DNA of 64,000 nucleotides from Rariglobus hedericola (lineage in GTDB: Bacteria; Verrucomicrobiota; Verrucomicrobiia; Opitutales; Opitutaceae): assembly GCF_007559335.1 (NCBI RefSeq), contig NZ_VMBG01000001.1, forward strand, positions 1,178,001-1,242,000, read 5' to 3'. Both the position numbers and the translations under genes were made by a program. Below the pieces are notes generated by a model that was not told the DNA's origin, did not search any database, and was given only the letters and a program-made list of their open reading frames with translations. Positions 1 through 9,632 of the stretch are shown here, one piece after another (position 1 is the stretch's first letter; each line of letters opens with the position of its first letter).

Positions 1-1171
1 CGAGCATGAGGTTTTCCATGATCGCCCTGAGCGCACGCGCTCCCGTCTTCAACTCGACGGCTTTTGCGGCAATGGCCTTGATGGCGTCACCCGTGAATTT
101 CAACCGCACGCCGTCCATCGCGAAGAGTTTCGAATACTGCTTCACCATCGCGTTCTTCGTGCGTAGCAAAATTTTTTCCAGGTCGGCGATCTGCAATGGT
201 TCCAGCACCGACACGACGGGCAGGCGTCCAATGAACTCGGGGATCATGCCGTAACGCACAAGGTCCCCCGGTTCGATGGACTTCATGATGCTTTCGGCGC
301 TCATCGTAGCTGACTGCGTTTGCTGCGCGGTGATGGAGCCGAAACCGAGTCCACGCTGACCGAGACGTTTCTCGATAATGCCTTCGAGTCCGACAAAGGC
401 GCCTCCGCAAATGAAGAGAATATTGGCCGTGTTGATCTGCACGTATTCCTGGTTCGGGTGCTTGCGTCCTCCCTGTGGAGGAACGTTGCATACGGTGCCT
501 TCCAAAATCTTGAGCAAGGCCTGCTGAACGCCTTCGCCAGACACATCGCGGGTGATGGAAACGTTCTCGGTCTTGCGGCCAATCTTGTCGATTTCGTCGA
601 TATAGATGATGCCGCACTCGGCGCGTTTCACATCAAAGTTCGCGGACTGCAAAAGCCGGAGAACCACATTCTCGACGTCTTCGCCGACGTAGCCGGCCTC
701 GGTCAGAGTCGTCGCGTCCGAAATGGCGAAAGGCACGTCGAGCACCTTGGCGAGCGTGCGGGCTAGCAGTGTCTTGCCGGAGCCGGTCGGACCGGTGAGG
801 AGAATGTTACTCTTCTCGATCTCGACCTCGTTGAACTCGGGTGCGAGCGCACCGTTGTCAGAGGGAGTCTGCCCCGCGCCGAACATGAGGCGCTTGTAGT
901 GATTATAGACGGCAACTGATAAAACTTTTTTGGCGTGATCCTGACCGATCACAAAATCATCGAGTGCCGCCTTCACTTCGGCGGGCTTCACCAGACGGAA
1001 CGCGGGCTTGGCATCAATGGCGGGCTGCTTCACTTCGCGATCGATGATCGTTTTGCAGACGTTCACGCAGGCGTCGCAGATATGCACGCCGGGACCGGCG
1101 ATGATCTTTTTGACCTCGGCCTGCGATTTACCGCAAAACGAGCAAAGGGTCATACGTGACGATTTGGCCAT
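1..1171 (-). CDS. clpX: ATP-dependent Clp protease ATP-binding subunit ClpX (3' end cut by window)
   Basis: This AAA+ unfoldase recognises tagged or misfolded cytoplasmic proteins and feeds them to ClpP. About 390 residues are present. The C-terminus lies beyond base 1, with roughly 35-50 residues missing compared with typical ClpX. Visible parts are the N-terminal zinc-binding domain (Cys10, Cys13, Cys32, Cys35), Walker A GPTGSGKT (127-134), the GYVG pore loop (160-163) and Walker B IIYIDEID (188-195). The start [15 protein letters not shown] matches the family. It lies downstream of clpP on the same strand, but an intrinsic terminator-like hairpin sits between them, so it may have its own promoter or depend on readthrough. 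Confidence 0.97.
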   Translation of the reverse strand, partial: MAKSSRMTLCSFCGKSQAEVKKIIAGPGVHICDACVNVCKTIIDREVKQPAIDAKPAFRLVKPAEVKAALDDFVIGQDHAKKVLSVAVYNHYKRLMFGAGQTPSDNGALAPEFNEVEIEKSNILLTGPTGSGKTLLARTLAKVLDVPFAISDATTLTEAGYVGEDVENVVLRLLQSANFDVKRAECGIIYIDEIDKIGRKTENVSITRDVSGEGVQQALLKILEGTVCNVPPQGGRKHPNQEYVQINTANILFICGGAFVGLEGIIEKRLGQRGLGFGSITAQQTQSATMSAESIMKSIEPGDLVRYGMIPEFIGRLPVVSVLEPLQIADLEKILLRTKNAMVKQYSKLFAMDGVRLKFTGDAIKAIAAKAVELKTGARALRAIMENLML

Positions 1172-1214
1172 GAGAAGAAGGTGCGCCCAGTCGTGCGTTC
1201 TGTCCAGTGTGCAG

Positions 1215-1244
1215 AAAAAAGACGGTGACTGTTAGGTCACCGTC
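1215..1244 (-). terminator. Intrinsic terminator after clpP
   Basis: A perfect 9-bp stem (GACGGTGAC/GTCACCGTC, 1221-1229 with 1236-1244) has a 6-nt loop. On the minus strand it is followed by six T residues (A's at 1215-1220 on the plus strand). It lies just after the clpP stop and before the clpX start, so it should reduce cotranscription of the two genes. Confidence 0.85.
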
Positions 1245-1268
1245 TTCGTTAAAAACATCCAAGGCACC

Positions 1269-1898
1269 TTATGCCGCGCTGGGGATCGCGCTCGGAACGA
1301 CTTTTGCCACTTCCTTGGTGGACTCGACGACGTGATCGACGAGACCGTAGGCCTTGGCTTCGTGCGCGCTCAGATAGTAATCGCGATCCGAATCCTTCTC
1401 GACCTGCTCGGGGGTCTTGCCGGTGTGCTTGGCGATGACGCCGTTGAGCGTCTGGCGCCAGCGGAGGATTTCCTTCGAGGCGATCATGATGTCGGCCGTC
1501 TGGCCGCCGGCGCCACCGCTGGGCTGGTGGATCATCACACGGCTATTCGGCAGGGCGAAACGCTTGCCGGGGGTGCCGGCGGCGAGGAGCACCGTCGCCA
1601 TGCTGGCCGCCTGGCCGATGCAATAGGTGACGATGTCGCACTGCAGGAAGTTCATCGTGTCATAGATGGCCATGCCACCGGTCACGACGCCGCCGGGTGA
1701 GTTGATGTAGAAGTGGATGTCCTTCTTCGGGTCTTCCATCTGAAGAAACAACATCTGCGCGATCACCAAATTGGCGACCATGTCGTCGATCGGCGAACCG
1801 ATGAAGATGATGCGATCCTTCAGGAGACGGCTGAAGACATCCCATTGACGCTCACCGCGGCCGGTGCTCTCGAGGATGGTGGGAACGTAATAACTCAC
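1269..1898 (-). CDS. clpP: ATP-dependent Clp protease proteolytic subunit ClpP
   Basis: This serine peptidase forms the two-ring degradation chamber that docks with ClpX or ClpA in the cytoplasm. At 209 residues it has the normal length. The catalytic triad is readable: Ser99 in GQAASMA, His124 in VMIHQPSGG and Asp173 in DRDYYLSA. It lies between tig (upstream) and clpX (downstream), a widely conserved order. The gap to tig is only 28 bases, suggesting cotranscription with tig, while a strong hairpin plus T-tract lies after the stop. The short N-terminus ([11 protein letters not shown]) suggests little or no propeptide. Confidence 0.98.
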   Translation of the reverse strand: MSYYVPTILESTGRGERQWDVFSRLLKDRIIFIGSPIDDMVANLVIAQMLFLQMEDPKKDIHFYINSPGGVVTGGMAIYDTMNFLQCDIVTYCIGQAASMATVLLAAGTPGKRFALPNSRVMIHQPSGGAGGQTADIMIASKEILRWRQTLNGVIAKHTGKTPEQVEKDSDRDYYLSAHEAKAYGLVDHVVESTKEVAKVVPSAIPSAA

Positions 1899-1926
1899 GA
1901 AGTTTTCCTTGGTTTAAGTGAACTGA

Positions 1927-3249
1927 TCACGCCTTCGCTGAGGCGGTCGTCACCGTAGCCTTGGAGACCAGTAAATCAAGGGCCTTGTCGAAAATGATCG
2001 ACTGCTGGATGGAGCGGAGCTTCTCGCGATCCTTGGTCAGTTCCTTGACGAGCTTTTCGGGCTTCTGGTTGTTCATCACGGACTCACGGTAGATGAAGGT
2101 GTCTATGTCGCGCTCGGTGACGGAGAGCTTTTCCTGCTCGGCGATTTTCGCGAGGAGGAGCTGCGTCTTCACACGGGTGCGAGCGGCCTTGCTGGCGCTC
2201 TCGTGGAGGGCGGCCTTGTCCTTTTCAAACTGGTCGGCGGGAACGCCGCGACGCATGTTTTCCTCGATGAAGTTGCGGAGAACCTGCTGGGTCTCGGACT
2301 CGACCAAGCTCTCGGGAACGGCGAATTCGACCTTGGCATTGAGGGCCTCGGTAACCTGACGACGCTGCGCCTGGCGGTTTTCGTAATCCTTGCGCTGTTT
2401 GAGATTGTTGCGGGCGTTGGTCTGAAGGCCTTCGAGGTTGTCGGCTTGGTTGGCTTTGAAGAAGGCTTCGTCCATCTCGGGGAGCACGCGCTCGCGGATT
2501 TCAAGGACTTCTACGGTGTAAATCGCGGTCTTGCCAGCGAGGGCCGGAACGGCGGCAAAGTCGGTGGGGAACGTGACGGTGACGTCTTTCTTGTCACCCT
2601 TGGAGAAACCGGCGAGCTGCTTGCCGAGACCGGGGATGAGACCTTCGTTTTCGCCATCAACTTCTTCCCACGTCTGAGGGACTTTGGCGTAGATCTGCTT
2701 CTCGGGAGCGATTTCGAGGATGGATTTGCCATCGACGGTACCTTCGTAGGAAAGCTTCACGTAGTCGCCCTTGGCGGAGGGGCGCTCGGCGATCTTGAAG
2801 TCGGCGCGCTCGGCACGGAGGGCATCAATGGCCTTCTCGACCTCGGCGTCGGTGACTTCGACGGACTGGATCTCGGTGGCGAGACCCGCGTAATCGGGCA
2901 GCGTGAAGGTGGGGCGCACGTCCAGCGTAATGGTGACGGTGGCGGATTTGTCGGCGGCGATTTCGCCTTCCTGCACGTCGGTGATGTTGAGGGGCTCAAG
3001 CTTGGACTGCTCAAGACCGCCGCGGTAGGCCTTGGCCAAAACCTTCTGCTTGAACTCTTCGCTGATCTCCTTGCCGTAACGCTTGATGATCATGGCGGCG
3101 GGAGCTTTTCCGGGGCGGAAACCGGGGAGGCGAGCCTGCTTGGAAATCTCACCGATCACAGCTTGGTGTTCGGCGGCGACTTCGGCTTGGTCGAGGGTGA
3201 CGACGAGGCTTTTACGGGTTTCGGAGACGTCTTTGATTTCGATGTTCAC
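1927..3249 (-). CDS. tig: Trigger factor, ribosome-associated chaperone/PPIase
   Basis: Trigger factor binds at the ribosome exit tunnel and shields nascent chains. The 440-residue product has the N-terminal ribosome-binding domain with the signature GFRPGKAP (43-50). An FKBP-type prolyl isomerase domain follows at roughly residues 150-245, then the helical C-terminal chaperone arms rich in Lys, Glu and Gln. The start codon chosen is GTG (encoding MNIEIKDVSETRK); no ATG alternative fits the conserved N-terminus and no clear Shine-Dalgarno sequence precedes it. It heads the tig-clpP-clpX block and is divergent from tsaB. Confidence 0.97.
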   Translation of the reverse strand: MNIEIKDVSETRKSLVVTLDQAEVAAEHQAVIGEISKQARLPGFRPGKAPAAMIIKRYGKEISEEFKQKVLAKAYRGGLEQSKLEPLNITDVQEGEIAADKSATVTITLDVRPTFTLPDYAGLATEIQSVEVTDAEVEKAIDALRAERADFKIAERPSAKGDYVKLSYEGTVDGKSILEIAPEKQIYAKVPQTWEEVDGENEGLIPGLGKQLAGFSKGDKKDVTVTFPTDFAAVPALAGKTAIYTVEVLEIRERVLPEMDEAFFKANQADNLEGLQTNARNNLKQRKDYENRQAQRRQVTEALNAKVEFAVPESLVESETQQVLRNFIEENMRRGVPADQFEKDKAALHESASKAARTRVKTQLLLAKIAEQEKLSVTERDIDTFIYRESVMNNQKPEKLVKELTKDREKLRSIQQSIIFDKALDLLVSKATVTTASAKA

Positions 3250-3375
3250 AGTAGAAAAAGAGCAGAGGGTTTTATTGACAGAATTGGCAAAAATACGCGT
3301 CCGGCTCAGGTGCGGTCAATGCCTGATTCTACGCGCTTGAAAGCCGCGCGACGGCCCAGCTTGATGCCATCAACC

Positions 3376-4032
3376 ATGCCCAGCCTACGCCAATTGCTCG
3401 CCGAGCACCCCACCCTGCTCCTGATCGACACCACATCAGCGCGCGTGCAGATCGGTCTCTGGGAAAATGGCGAATCACGGGCCGCACGCTGGAAAACGAG
3501 CGATACGGAAGCGAGCACAGGGCTGTTCGATTGCGTGGAGTCACTTCTTTCAGAGGCCGATCTGCGCATCGCTGATATAAAAGCCTTCGTGTTTTGCGAA
3601 GGCCCGGGATCGGTGCTGGGCATCCGGACCGCCGCAGTCGCTTTGCGGAGCTGGCGCGTGCTTGCCCCCGCTTCTGTCTGCTACCGCTACCAGAGCCTCG
3701 ACCTCGTGGCCCGTGCACTGAACCAACCTGAAAGCCACATCATCGCCGACGCCCGTCGTGATACCTGGCATGTCGCGCGGATCGGTGAACCGCTCAAACG
3801 TGTTCCCACGGCCGAGCTGCGCGGCGAGTTGATCATGCCGGAGTTTTTCCGTCACTGGACGCCACTCCCTGCCGGCGTGACCACCACCCGCTACGCGGTG
3901 AATCTATTGTTCATGACTTTGATGGATGCTGAACTTTTTCAACCATCTTCTGAACCCGATGCGTTCATGCATGAGGATCCGACTTACGTCACGTGGTCTC
4001 CGCAAGTTCACCAAGCGCCGCGCACCAGCTAA
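3376..4032 (+). CDS. tsaB: tRNA threonylcarbamoyladenosine biosynthesis protein TsaB
   Basis: TsaB is the non-catalytic ASKHA-fold partner of TsaD in making the t6A37 modification of ANN-decoding tRNAs. The product is about 218 residues. It shows the N-terminal LLLIDTTSARVQIGLW strand-loop typical of the family and the GPGSVLGIRTA loop corresponding to the usual GPGSFTGLRIG. I chose the ATG giving MPSLRQLLAEHP; in-frame ATGs at 3319 and 3364 would add up to 19 poorly conserved residues. An open frame extends far upstream over tig but is only antisense shadow. The alanine racemase gene follows after 8 bases, so the two are probably cotranscribed. Confidence 0.85.
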   Translation: MPSLRQLLAEHPTLLLIDTTSARVQIGLWENGESRAARWKTSDTEASTGLFDCVESLLSEADLRIADIKAFVFCEGPGSVLGIRTAAVALRSWRVLAPASVCYRYQSLDLVARALNQPESHIIADARRDTWHVARIGEPLKRVPTAELRGELIMPEFFRHWTPLPAGVTTTRYAVNLLFMTLMDAELFQPSSEPDAFMHEDPTYVTWSPQVHQAPRTS

Positions 4033-4040
4033 TTTTACCG

Positions 4041-5189
4041 ATGTCCACTGCTTCACGTCTGCCACTTCGTTGCTGGGCCGAGATCGACCTTGCGGTGCTT
4101 GAACGCAACCTGCGCCTCATCCGCGCGTCCCTGCCCGCGCACATGCGCTACGTCGCGGTCGTCAAAGCCGATGCTTACGGCCATGGCCTGCACCAGACCG
4201 CCGCTCGACTCATGCACGCCGGCGCGGATTTGTTCGCCGTGGCCAACCTCGCCGAGGCCGCATCCCTGCGCGAACTCGGTCCCGGCTGGCCGATTCTGTT
4301 GTTAAGCGCACTTCTCCCCGACGAAGCCCGCCACGTGCTCGACTACGATGTCGCCGTGACCATTTCCTCCGCCGAAGAAGTGGACCGCCTGGATGCCGTC
4401 GCCCGCGCCGCCAGCCGCGAACTCAACGTCCACCTTAAAATCGACACCGGCATGGGCCGCCTCGGCGTCTGGCATGAACGCGCGCCCGCGCTCTACCAAA
4501 AAATCATCGCCTCCACGAACCTGCGTCTCGCCGGCGTGTTCACGCATTTCTCCAGCCCCGACGACGATCCCGTCTTCACCGCCGAACAACGCCGACGCTT
4601 CTTAGCCGCGCTACAAGCCTGCGAGGGCATCAACCTTTCCTCGCTCTTCATCCATGCCGACAACAGCGCCGGCCTCGAAACCATCGAGGTCGCCGGCCCG
4701 TTCAACGCCGTGCGGATCGGTCTGCTCCAGTTCGGCATCCTCCCGCACAACGGCGCCCTGCTCTCCCAAGTCCATGCCGAACCTGTATTCAGTTTTCGGA
4801 CACGTGTCGGTCTCGTGAAGCAACTTCCCGCCGGTTCCACCGTGAGCTACGGCCGAACGCACACGCTCAGTCGCGACACCACCGTCGCGATTCTCACCGC
4901 CGGCTACGGCGACGGCGTGCCCCGCGCCCTGAGCAACCGCGGACAGGTGCTCGTGCGCGGACACCATTGCCCTATTCTCGGCCGCGTGACGATGGACCAG
5001 ACCATCATCGACGTGACCGATGTGCCCGGAGTCGTCGCAGGCGATGAAGCCGTTCTCGTGGGCCATCAGCAAGGTGCGCAAATCGACCTCACCGAATTCA
5101 GCCGCTGGGCCGACACCATTCCTTGGGAGACGCTGTGCTCGGTGACAAAGCGCGTGCCCCGACTCTACAAGACTTCACTCGGGCTCTGA
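4041..5189 (+). CDS. alr: Alanine racemase
   Basis: This PLP enzyme interconverts L- and D-alanine for peptidoglycan. The 382-residue product has the PLP-binding Lys42 in AVVKADAYGHG and the second catalytic base Tyr270 in STVSYGRTHT. An N-terminal TIM-barrel is followed by the C-terminal beta domain ending in ETLCSVTKRVPRLYK. The ATG chosen gives MSTASRLPLRCWAEIDL, placing the conserved WAEIDL box at the usual distance from the N-terminus. An in-frame ATG upstream would overlap tsaB and add unconserved residues. No dedicated terminator is obvious in the 119-base gap that follows. Confidence 0.96.
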   Translation: MSTASRLPLRCWAEIDLAVLERNLRLIRASLPAHMRYVAVVKADAYGHGLHQTAARLMHAGADLFAVANLAEAASLRELGPGWPILLLSALLPDEARHVLDYDVAVTISSAEEVDRLDAVARAASRELNVHLKIDTGMGRLGVWHERAPALYQKIIASTNLRLAGVFTHFSSPDDDPVFTAEQRRRFLAALQACEGINLSSLFIHADNSAGLETIEVAGPFNAVRIGLLQFGILPHNGALLSQVHAEPVFSFRTRVGLVKQLPAGSTVSYGRTHTLSRDTTVAILTAGYGDGVPRALSNRGQVLVRGHHCPILGRVTMDQTIIDVTDVPGVVAGDEAVLVGHQQGAQIDLTEFSRWADTIPWETLCSVTKRVPRLYKTSLGL

Positions 5190-5308
5190 TCCTCTGATCG
5201 CAGGTTTTTCGCATTGGCGGGAAACTTCCGTATAGGTGGAACGTCCTATTGCCGTAGCGCACTAGAACACGCATACTCGTTTACTCAGTTTGCTTCCCAA
5301 AACCCCTC

Positions 5309-6802
5309 ATGAAGCTAAATCTTTCACCGCAAGATGCTTGGCAACCGCTACCGGCCTCCCAATGGAACGAAGACGCCGCGCGCCATCTGCTCCGACGCGC
5401 CGGTTGGGCCGCGCAGCCTGCTGAAGTGGCGCGCCTTATGTCCGATGGCTTGAAAGCGAGCCTCGACCGCCTGTTTCCCGCCAAAGCCAATCTGCTGCCC
5501 ACTCCGCGGCTTATTTCCAATCTTCAAGCGGCATCCCCCGCCTACGCGGAAAAAATCCGCAACGCCGAGACCCGCGAGCAACGCCAGGTCCTGCAACGCG
5601 AGCAACGCGAACGCCAGCAGCAAGCCGTCCAGGATCTCTCCATCAAATGGCTCCAATTCGCATCACGCCCCGAGAATGCCGTGACCGAAAAGTGGACGTA
5701 TTTCCTGAGCGACATCTACGTCGTCAGTCAGGAAAAAGTAAATAATCCCGCCTACATCCATCAGCACAACGACACGATTCGCCAAGGCTGTCTGGGACCG
5801 GCTCCCACTCTTACCAAGTCCATCTCACGCGATCCCGCGATGATCCGTTTCCTGGATTTGCAGGACAGCAAGAAAGCCGCTCCCAACGAAAACTTTGCAC
5901 GCGAACTGTTTGAACTCTTCGTGCTCGGCGAGGGCAACTACACCGAGGACGACATCAAGCAGGCCGCCCGCGCCTTCACCGGTTACCGGCTGCGCGGCGA
6001 TGAATTCGTTTTTGCCGCCAACCAGCACGATGACCGTGAAAAAACCGTGTTCGGAAAGACGGGAAAATTCACCGGCGACGACATCATCGATCTCGCCTAC
6101 GGCCTTCCGGCCGCCGGCCGCTTCGTGCCCCATGAAATGGCCAAGTTCTATCTGAGCGAAGAACTGCTTTCCGACGCTTATCTCACGCCTTTGGGCGAAT
6201 GGTGGAAATCCACCGGTTACGACCTGCGCCAGCTGGCCCAGCGCTTTTTCGGAAGCCGGCTCTTTTTCGATGAGGCATTTCGCGGCAACTACATCAAACG
6301 TCCGTCGCAATTCTATCTCGGTCTCGTTCAGGACTTGATGATCAATGTGGCGCCCTACCCGCGTCATTCGCTCAACACACTCCGCCTCATGGGCGAAGAA
6401 CTGTATCGCCCGCCCAATGTTCGCGGCTGGGTCGGCGGACGCCTTTGGATTAATTCCGGCACGCTCAACGCCCGTCGTCAGCTCGTGGAAACGCTCTTCG
6501 CGCCCGTCAACGAAGACAACCTCAACGCCGATGAACAGGTCGAGCTCGTCGCCGCCCGTTCTCAAGGCATCGGCACGTTCACCGTCACCGAGGAGCGTCT
6601 GGAAAAAATGCTTCAAAGCATGAACAGCGACCAGATCACCTCGCGCTTCGTCGATTACTTCCTGCCGGTAAAGGTAAGCGATGCCTTCCGCACCAACGTG
6701 CATTCATTTCTCGACGGCGAAAAAGAGGAGGCCAAGCGCCTCAACCGCCTTCGCAGCACCGCCGTCACCCTCCTGCAGTCCCCCGAATATCAACTCTGCT
6801 GA
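5309..6802 (+). CDS. DUF1800 family protein
   Basis: The 497-residue product belongs to the DUF1800 family. This shows in the N-terminal DAARHLLRRAGWAAQPAEV segment, the central NENFARELFELFVLGEG motif, and the later KRPSQFYLGLV and RPPNVRGWVGGRLWI boxes. The biochemical function of this family is not established. DUF1800 genes are very often paired with DUF1501 genes, as here (14-base gap), in Verrucomicrobiota, Planctomycetota and some Proteobacteria. No N-terminal signal peptide is visible, so export, if any, would depend on the Tat-dependent neighbour or be absent. The pair probably forms one transcription unit. Confidence 0.9.
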   Translation: MKLNLSPQDAWQPLPASQWNEDAARHLLRRAGWAAQPAEVARLMSDGLKASLDRLFPAKANLLPTPRLISNLQAASPAYAEKIRNAETREQRQVLQREQRERQQQAVQDLSIKWLQFASRPENAVTEKWTYFLSDIYVVSQEKVNNPAYIHQHNDTIRQGCLGPAPTLTKSISRDPAMIRFLDLQDSKKAAPNENFARELFELFVLGEGNYTEDDIKQAARAFTGYRLRGDEFVFAANQHDDREKTVFGKTGKFTGDDIIDLAYGLPAAGRFVPHEMAKFYLSEELLSDAYLTPLGEWWKSTGYDLRQLAQRFFGSRLFFDEAFRGNYIKRPSQFYLGLVQDLMINVAPYPRHSLNTLRLMGEELYRPPNVRGWVGGRLWINSGTLNARRQLVETLFAPVNEDNLNADEQVELVAARSQGIGTFTVTEERLEKMLQSMNSDQITSRFVDYFLPVKVSDAFRTNVHSFLDGEKEEAKRLNRLRSTAVTLLQSPEYQLC

Positions 6803-6816
6803 ACCCGTCTCGCGCC

Positions 6817-8070
6817 ATGAACAACGCTTTCCAATCTCTTCCCACCACGCGCCGCGAATTCCTTACTTGGGGCAGCAAAGGCATCGGCCTTCTCGCGTTC
6901 AGCCAGTTCGCCCCGTCCTTCCTCGTTCAATCCACCCTCGCCGCCACGCCGTCCCCCGAAAAGGACCGCTCCATCCTCGTGTTGGTCCAGCTCGCCGGCG
7001 GCAACGATGGCCTCAACACCGTCATCCCTTACGAAGATCCGGAATACTACCGCTTGCGCCCCACCATCGGCATCAAAAAGCAGGAAGCCATCCGTCTCGA
7101 CGACACGCTCGGCCTCCATCCTTCGCTGGCCGCCTTGCACGGGCTCATGCAGGATGGTAGCGCCGGTATCATTCAAAACGTCGGTTATCCAAACCCCAAT
7201 CACAGTCACTTCCGTTCCAGCGAAATCTGGGAGACCGGCAGCGAGAGCAATCAGTTCATGCCTACGGGCTGGATCGGGCGTTTCCTAGACAACGATTGCG
7301 GCGGCGCACCCGGCACCGCCGGAACCGGTGGCGATCCCGTGGCCGTCCATGTCACCAACGAGCTTCCTCAATCCTTCCAAGCCGACAAACCGCACTCCAC
7401 GTTCGGTCTGCGCGGTGGTGGCAATCGTAACAACAAGGAGAACCTCGCGTTCCTGGAAAAGCTCGTGAAAGAGGACGACCATCAGGCCAACGCCAACGCT
7501 TCGTTCCTTCGCGCCACCATGATGGATGCGCTCGTCACCGAACAACGCGTGCAAAAGGTCATCGGCAGCTACCGCGCTGAATCCGCCTATCCCGGCAACA
7601 ACTTCGCGCAATCCCTGCGGAACGTCGCCGCGTTGATTTCCTCGGGCATGTCCACCCGCGTTTACTTTGTCTCCCTCGGTGGTTTCGATACCCACAGCAA
7701 CCAGACAAATAACCACGCCAATCTGCTCAAAACGCTGTCCGAGGGCCTCGCTGCTTTCCAAAAGGATCTCGTCGCCCGTAAACTCGATTCCCAAGTCCTC
7801 ACGATGACCTTCTCGGAATTCGGTCGCCGCCCCAACGAAAACGAAAGCCGCGGCACCGATCACGGCACGGCCGCTCCGCTCTTTGTAATGGGCAGCCAGA
7901 TCAAGGGATCCCTTCACGGCACCCCGCCCTCCCTCGCGTTGCAGAAAAACAAGGACTTGGAATTCAGCACCGACTTCCGGCAAGTCTATGCGACCGTTCT
8001 TGATAAATGGTTTTCGTGCCCGACCGACCAAGTCCTCGGCAAAACCTACGCGCCATTACCTTTCATCTAA
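6817..8070 (+). CDS. DUF1501 family protein with Tat signal
   Basis: The 417-residue product is a DUF1501 protein, distantly related to sulfatases and alkaline phosphatases. It begins with a twin-arginine signal, TTRREFLTWG at 10-19, followed by a hydrophobic stretch and an Ala-x-Ala-like cleavage region near TLAATP. This predicts folded export, perhaps with a bound cofactor. Family motifs seen are LVLVQLAGGNDGLNTVIPY, NPNHSHFRS, LGGFDTHSNQ, FSEFGRRPNEN and the terminal DHGTAAPLFVMG. It is probably cotranscribed with the upstream DUF1800 gene. The true substrate is unknown. Confidence 0.92.
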   Translation: MNNAFQSLPTTRREFLTWGSKGIGLLAFSQFAPSFLVQSTLAATPSPEKDRSILVLVQLAGGNDGLNTVIPYEDPEYYRLRPTIGIKKQEAIRLDDTLGLHPSLAALHGLMQDGSAGIIQNVGYPNPNHSHFRSSEIWETGSESNQFMPTGWIGRFLDNDCGGAPGTAGTGGDPVAVHVTNELPQSFQADKPHSTFGLRGGGNRNNKENLAFLEKLVKEDDHQANANASFLRATMMDALVTEQRVQKVIGSYRAESAYPGNNFAQSLRNVAALISSGMSTRVYFVSLGGFDTHSNQTNNHANLLKTLSEGLAAFQKDLVARKLDSQVLTMTFSEFGRRPNENESRGTDHGTAAPLFVMGSQIKGSLHGTPPSLALQKNKDLEFSTDFRQVYATVLDKWFSCPTDQVLGKTYAPLPFI

Positions 8071-8194
8071 ACAGACCACACGGATTCATAATCTGGATAC
8101 ATCAAATACGGGCAGCTAATTGATTATCTTTAAGATGCCCAAAGGGGTTGCGCCAAGCTACGAATAGGGTTTATTACCTAATTCGAAAAACACC

Positions 8195-9589
8195 TTGAGC
8201 TGCTTCTTCCAAAACGTCCGCCCTCTTCGCCTTTGCGCCAGCTTAATGCTGACGCTGGCTGCGGCGTGCGCTCAAGCGGCCACATTTACTTGGGATGGCG
8301 GCGGCGGAGACAGCAATTGGGAAACCGCCAATAACTGGAATCCCAACGTTGCCCCCGGCCACAGCAGCAGCGGAGATAACTTTGTCTTCGCCGGCACCAC
8401 GCGCCTTTCAAACGACGCCAACAGCGGCGGGTGGGACATTGGTTCGCTCACTTTTAACAGCACGGCCGGCGCATTCACGTTGGGCGGCGGAACCCTGACC
8501 ATCGGCTCAGGCGGGGTGACCAACAACAGCACCAGCACCCAGACGATCAACAATCAGATCACACTCGCGGCCAACCAGACTTGGACTGCCGCCAGCGGTG
8601 CGATCACGTCCACGGGCTACTTCAACGCCAACAGCAAGGATCTTACCCTCGCGGGCTCCAAGACCATCACGGTCACCGGCCAGGTAAACAATGTCGCCAC
8701 TCTGAATCTTACCGGTTCAGGCAACCGCACATTCAGCAGCACCAATCAGGTCGCCGCAACCAGCGTTAATGTCGCCAACACCGGCACCAATACGTTCAAC
8801 GGCCAGATGAATGTAGGCACTCTCAATGCCTCCGCCGGCACCAGCACCTTTGCCAATGTCCAGGCGTCTTCCGGCATTAATGTAAGCGGCAGTGCCAACG
8901 CCAGCTTCACCGGGCCCGTCTCTGGCGGCACCAGCGGCATTTCGATTAGCAGCAGTGGCAACATCAATTTCTCCGGCTCGATCAACAGCGGTTCTCTGAC
9001 GCTTAACGGCACCGGCACCACCACTCTTTCGGGTAGTGGCAGCAAGAGCACCGGCGCAGTCGTGGTGAACAGCGGAACACTCGTTCTCAACCAGACCGGC
9101 GGCGGTGACGCCATTAACAACAGCCTCACGGTCAACTCCGGCGGCACCGTCATCTTTGCAGGCGACAACCAAGTCCCCGAATGGCAGACTGTTACGCTCA
9201 ACACGGGCAGCACGCTTTACTTGGGTGACACGACCCAGACATTTGCCAGCTTGGTGATCACGGGCGACTCCGTCATCGATTTCGGCTCCAGCGGCTCCCA
9301 GCTGAATGTTACCTACGGTGGCATCAGTATCGCTAGCGGTATCACTATCACCATCGTGAACTGGGATGCTTCCGCGGGTGACGTGTTCGCCGGTTCCAAT
9401 CCCGGAGCTCCGGTTGTGAACGTCCAATATGCCGATAGCAGCGGGCATGTTTATGCCAGCGGCACGTGGAGCGGTGGTTACGTCACTCCCGGCGCACCTG
9501 TTCCCGAGCCTGCCACCTACGGTTTGATCATGCTCGGAGCTGGCATCGGCTTCGTCGTGCTACGCCGCCGCCAGCGCGAGAAACAGTAA
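8195..9589 (+). CDS. PEP-CTERM sorted, beta-strand-repeat surface protein
   Basis: The 464-residue secreted protein has an N-terminal signal peptide ending near ACAQAA. It continues with a TFTWDGGGGDSNWETANNWNP start typical of autotransporter-associated repeat proteins. The long Ser/Thr/Asn/Gly-rich body contains repeated GxxTxxGxxxT-type strands. The C-terminal VPEPATYGLIMLGAGIGF plus the basic tail is a PEP-CTERM sorting signal, which is recognised by an exosortase; none is encoded in this window. The start is uncertain. TTG at 8195 gives a full signal peptide, while ATG at 8246 leaves it very short. An imperfect inverted repeat (8161-8185) lies just before the start. Confidence 0.88.
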   Translation: MSCFFQNVRPLRLCASLMLTLAAACAQAATFTWDGGGGDSNWETANNWNPNVAPGHSSSGDNFVFAGTTRLSNDANSGGWDIGSLTFNSTAGAFTLGGGTLTIGSGGVTNNSTSTQTINNQITLAANQTWTAASGAITSTGYFNANSKDLTLAGSKTITVTGQVNNVATLNLTGSGNRTFSSTNQVAATSVNVANTGTNTFNGQMNVGTLNASAGTSTFANVQASSGINVSGSANASFTGPVSGGTSGISISSSGNINFSGSINSGSLTLNGTGTTTLSGSGSKSTGAVVVNSGTLVLNQTGGGDAINNSLTVNSGGTVIFAGDNQVPEWQTVTLNTGSTLYLGDTTQTFASLVITGDSVIDFGSSGSQLNVTYGGISIASGITITIVNWDASAGDVFAGSNPGAPVVNVQYADSSGHVYASGTWSGGYVTPGAPVPEPATYGLIMLGAGIGFVVLRRRQREKQ

Positions 9590-9624
9590 GATCGTCGAGG
9601 AATTCGATTAATTCCCCGACGATC
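9590..9624. terminator. Convergent-gene hairpin between PEP-CTERM gene and ugd
   Basis: A 15-position stem (GATCGTCGAGGAATT with AATTCCCCGACGATC) has one mismatched pair and a 5-nt loop. It fills the gap between two converging genes, so it may act on both strands. No T-tract follows on either side, so termination efficiency is uncertain. Confidence 0.6.
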
Positions 9625-9632
9625 GAGACGAT

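Noticed and set aside
2203-3375. Long open frame on the plus strand running over trigger factor into tsaB
   Set aside because: It is antisense to the conserved tig gene, Gly/Leu/Asp-rich and without family motifs; the real tsaB start lies at its end.
5184-5199. CTCTGATC repeated twice across the alr stop codon
   Set aside because: An 8-bp doublet at a gene end, with no link to a start or known signal; probably chance.
8520-9240. Repeated AGCGGC/ACCGGC words in the PEP-CTERM gene as a possible DNA repeat array
   Set aside because: They follow from Ser/Gly/Thr-rich protein repeats; spacing is irregular and no CRISPR-like unit exists.
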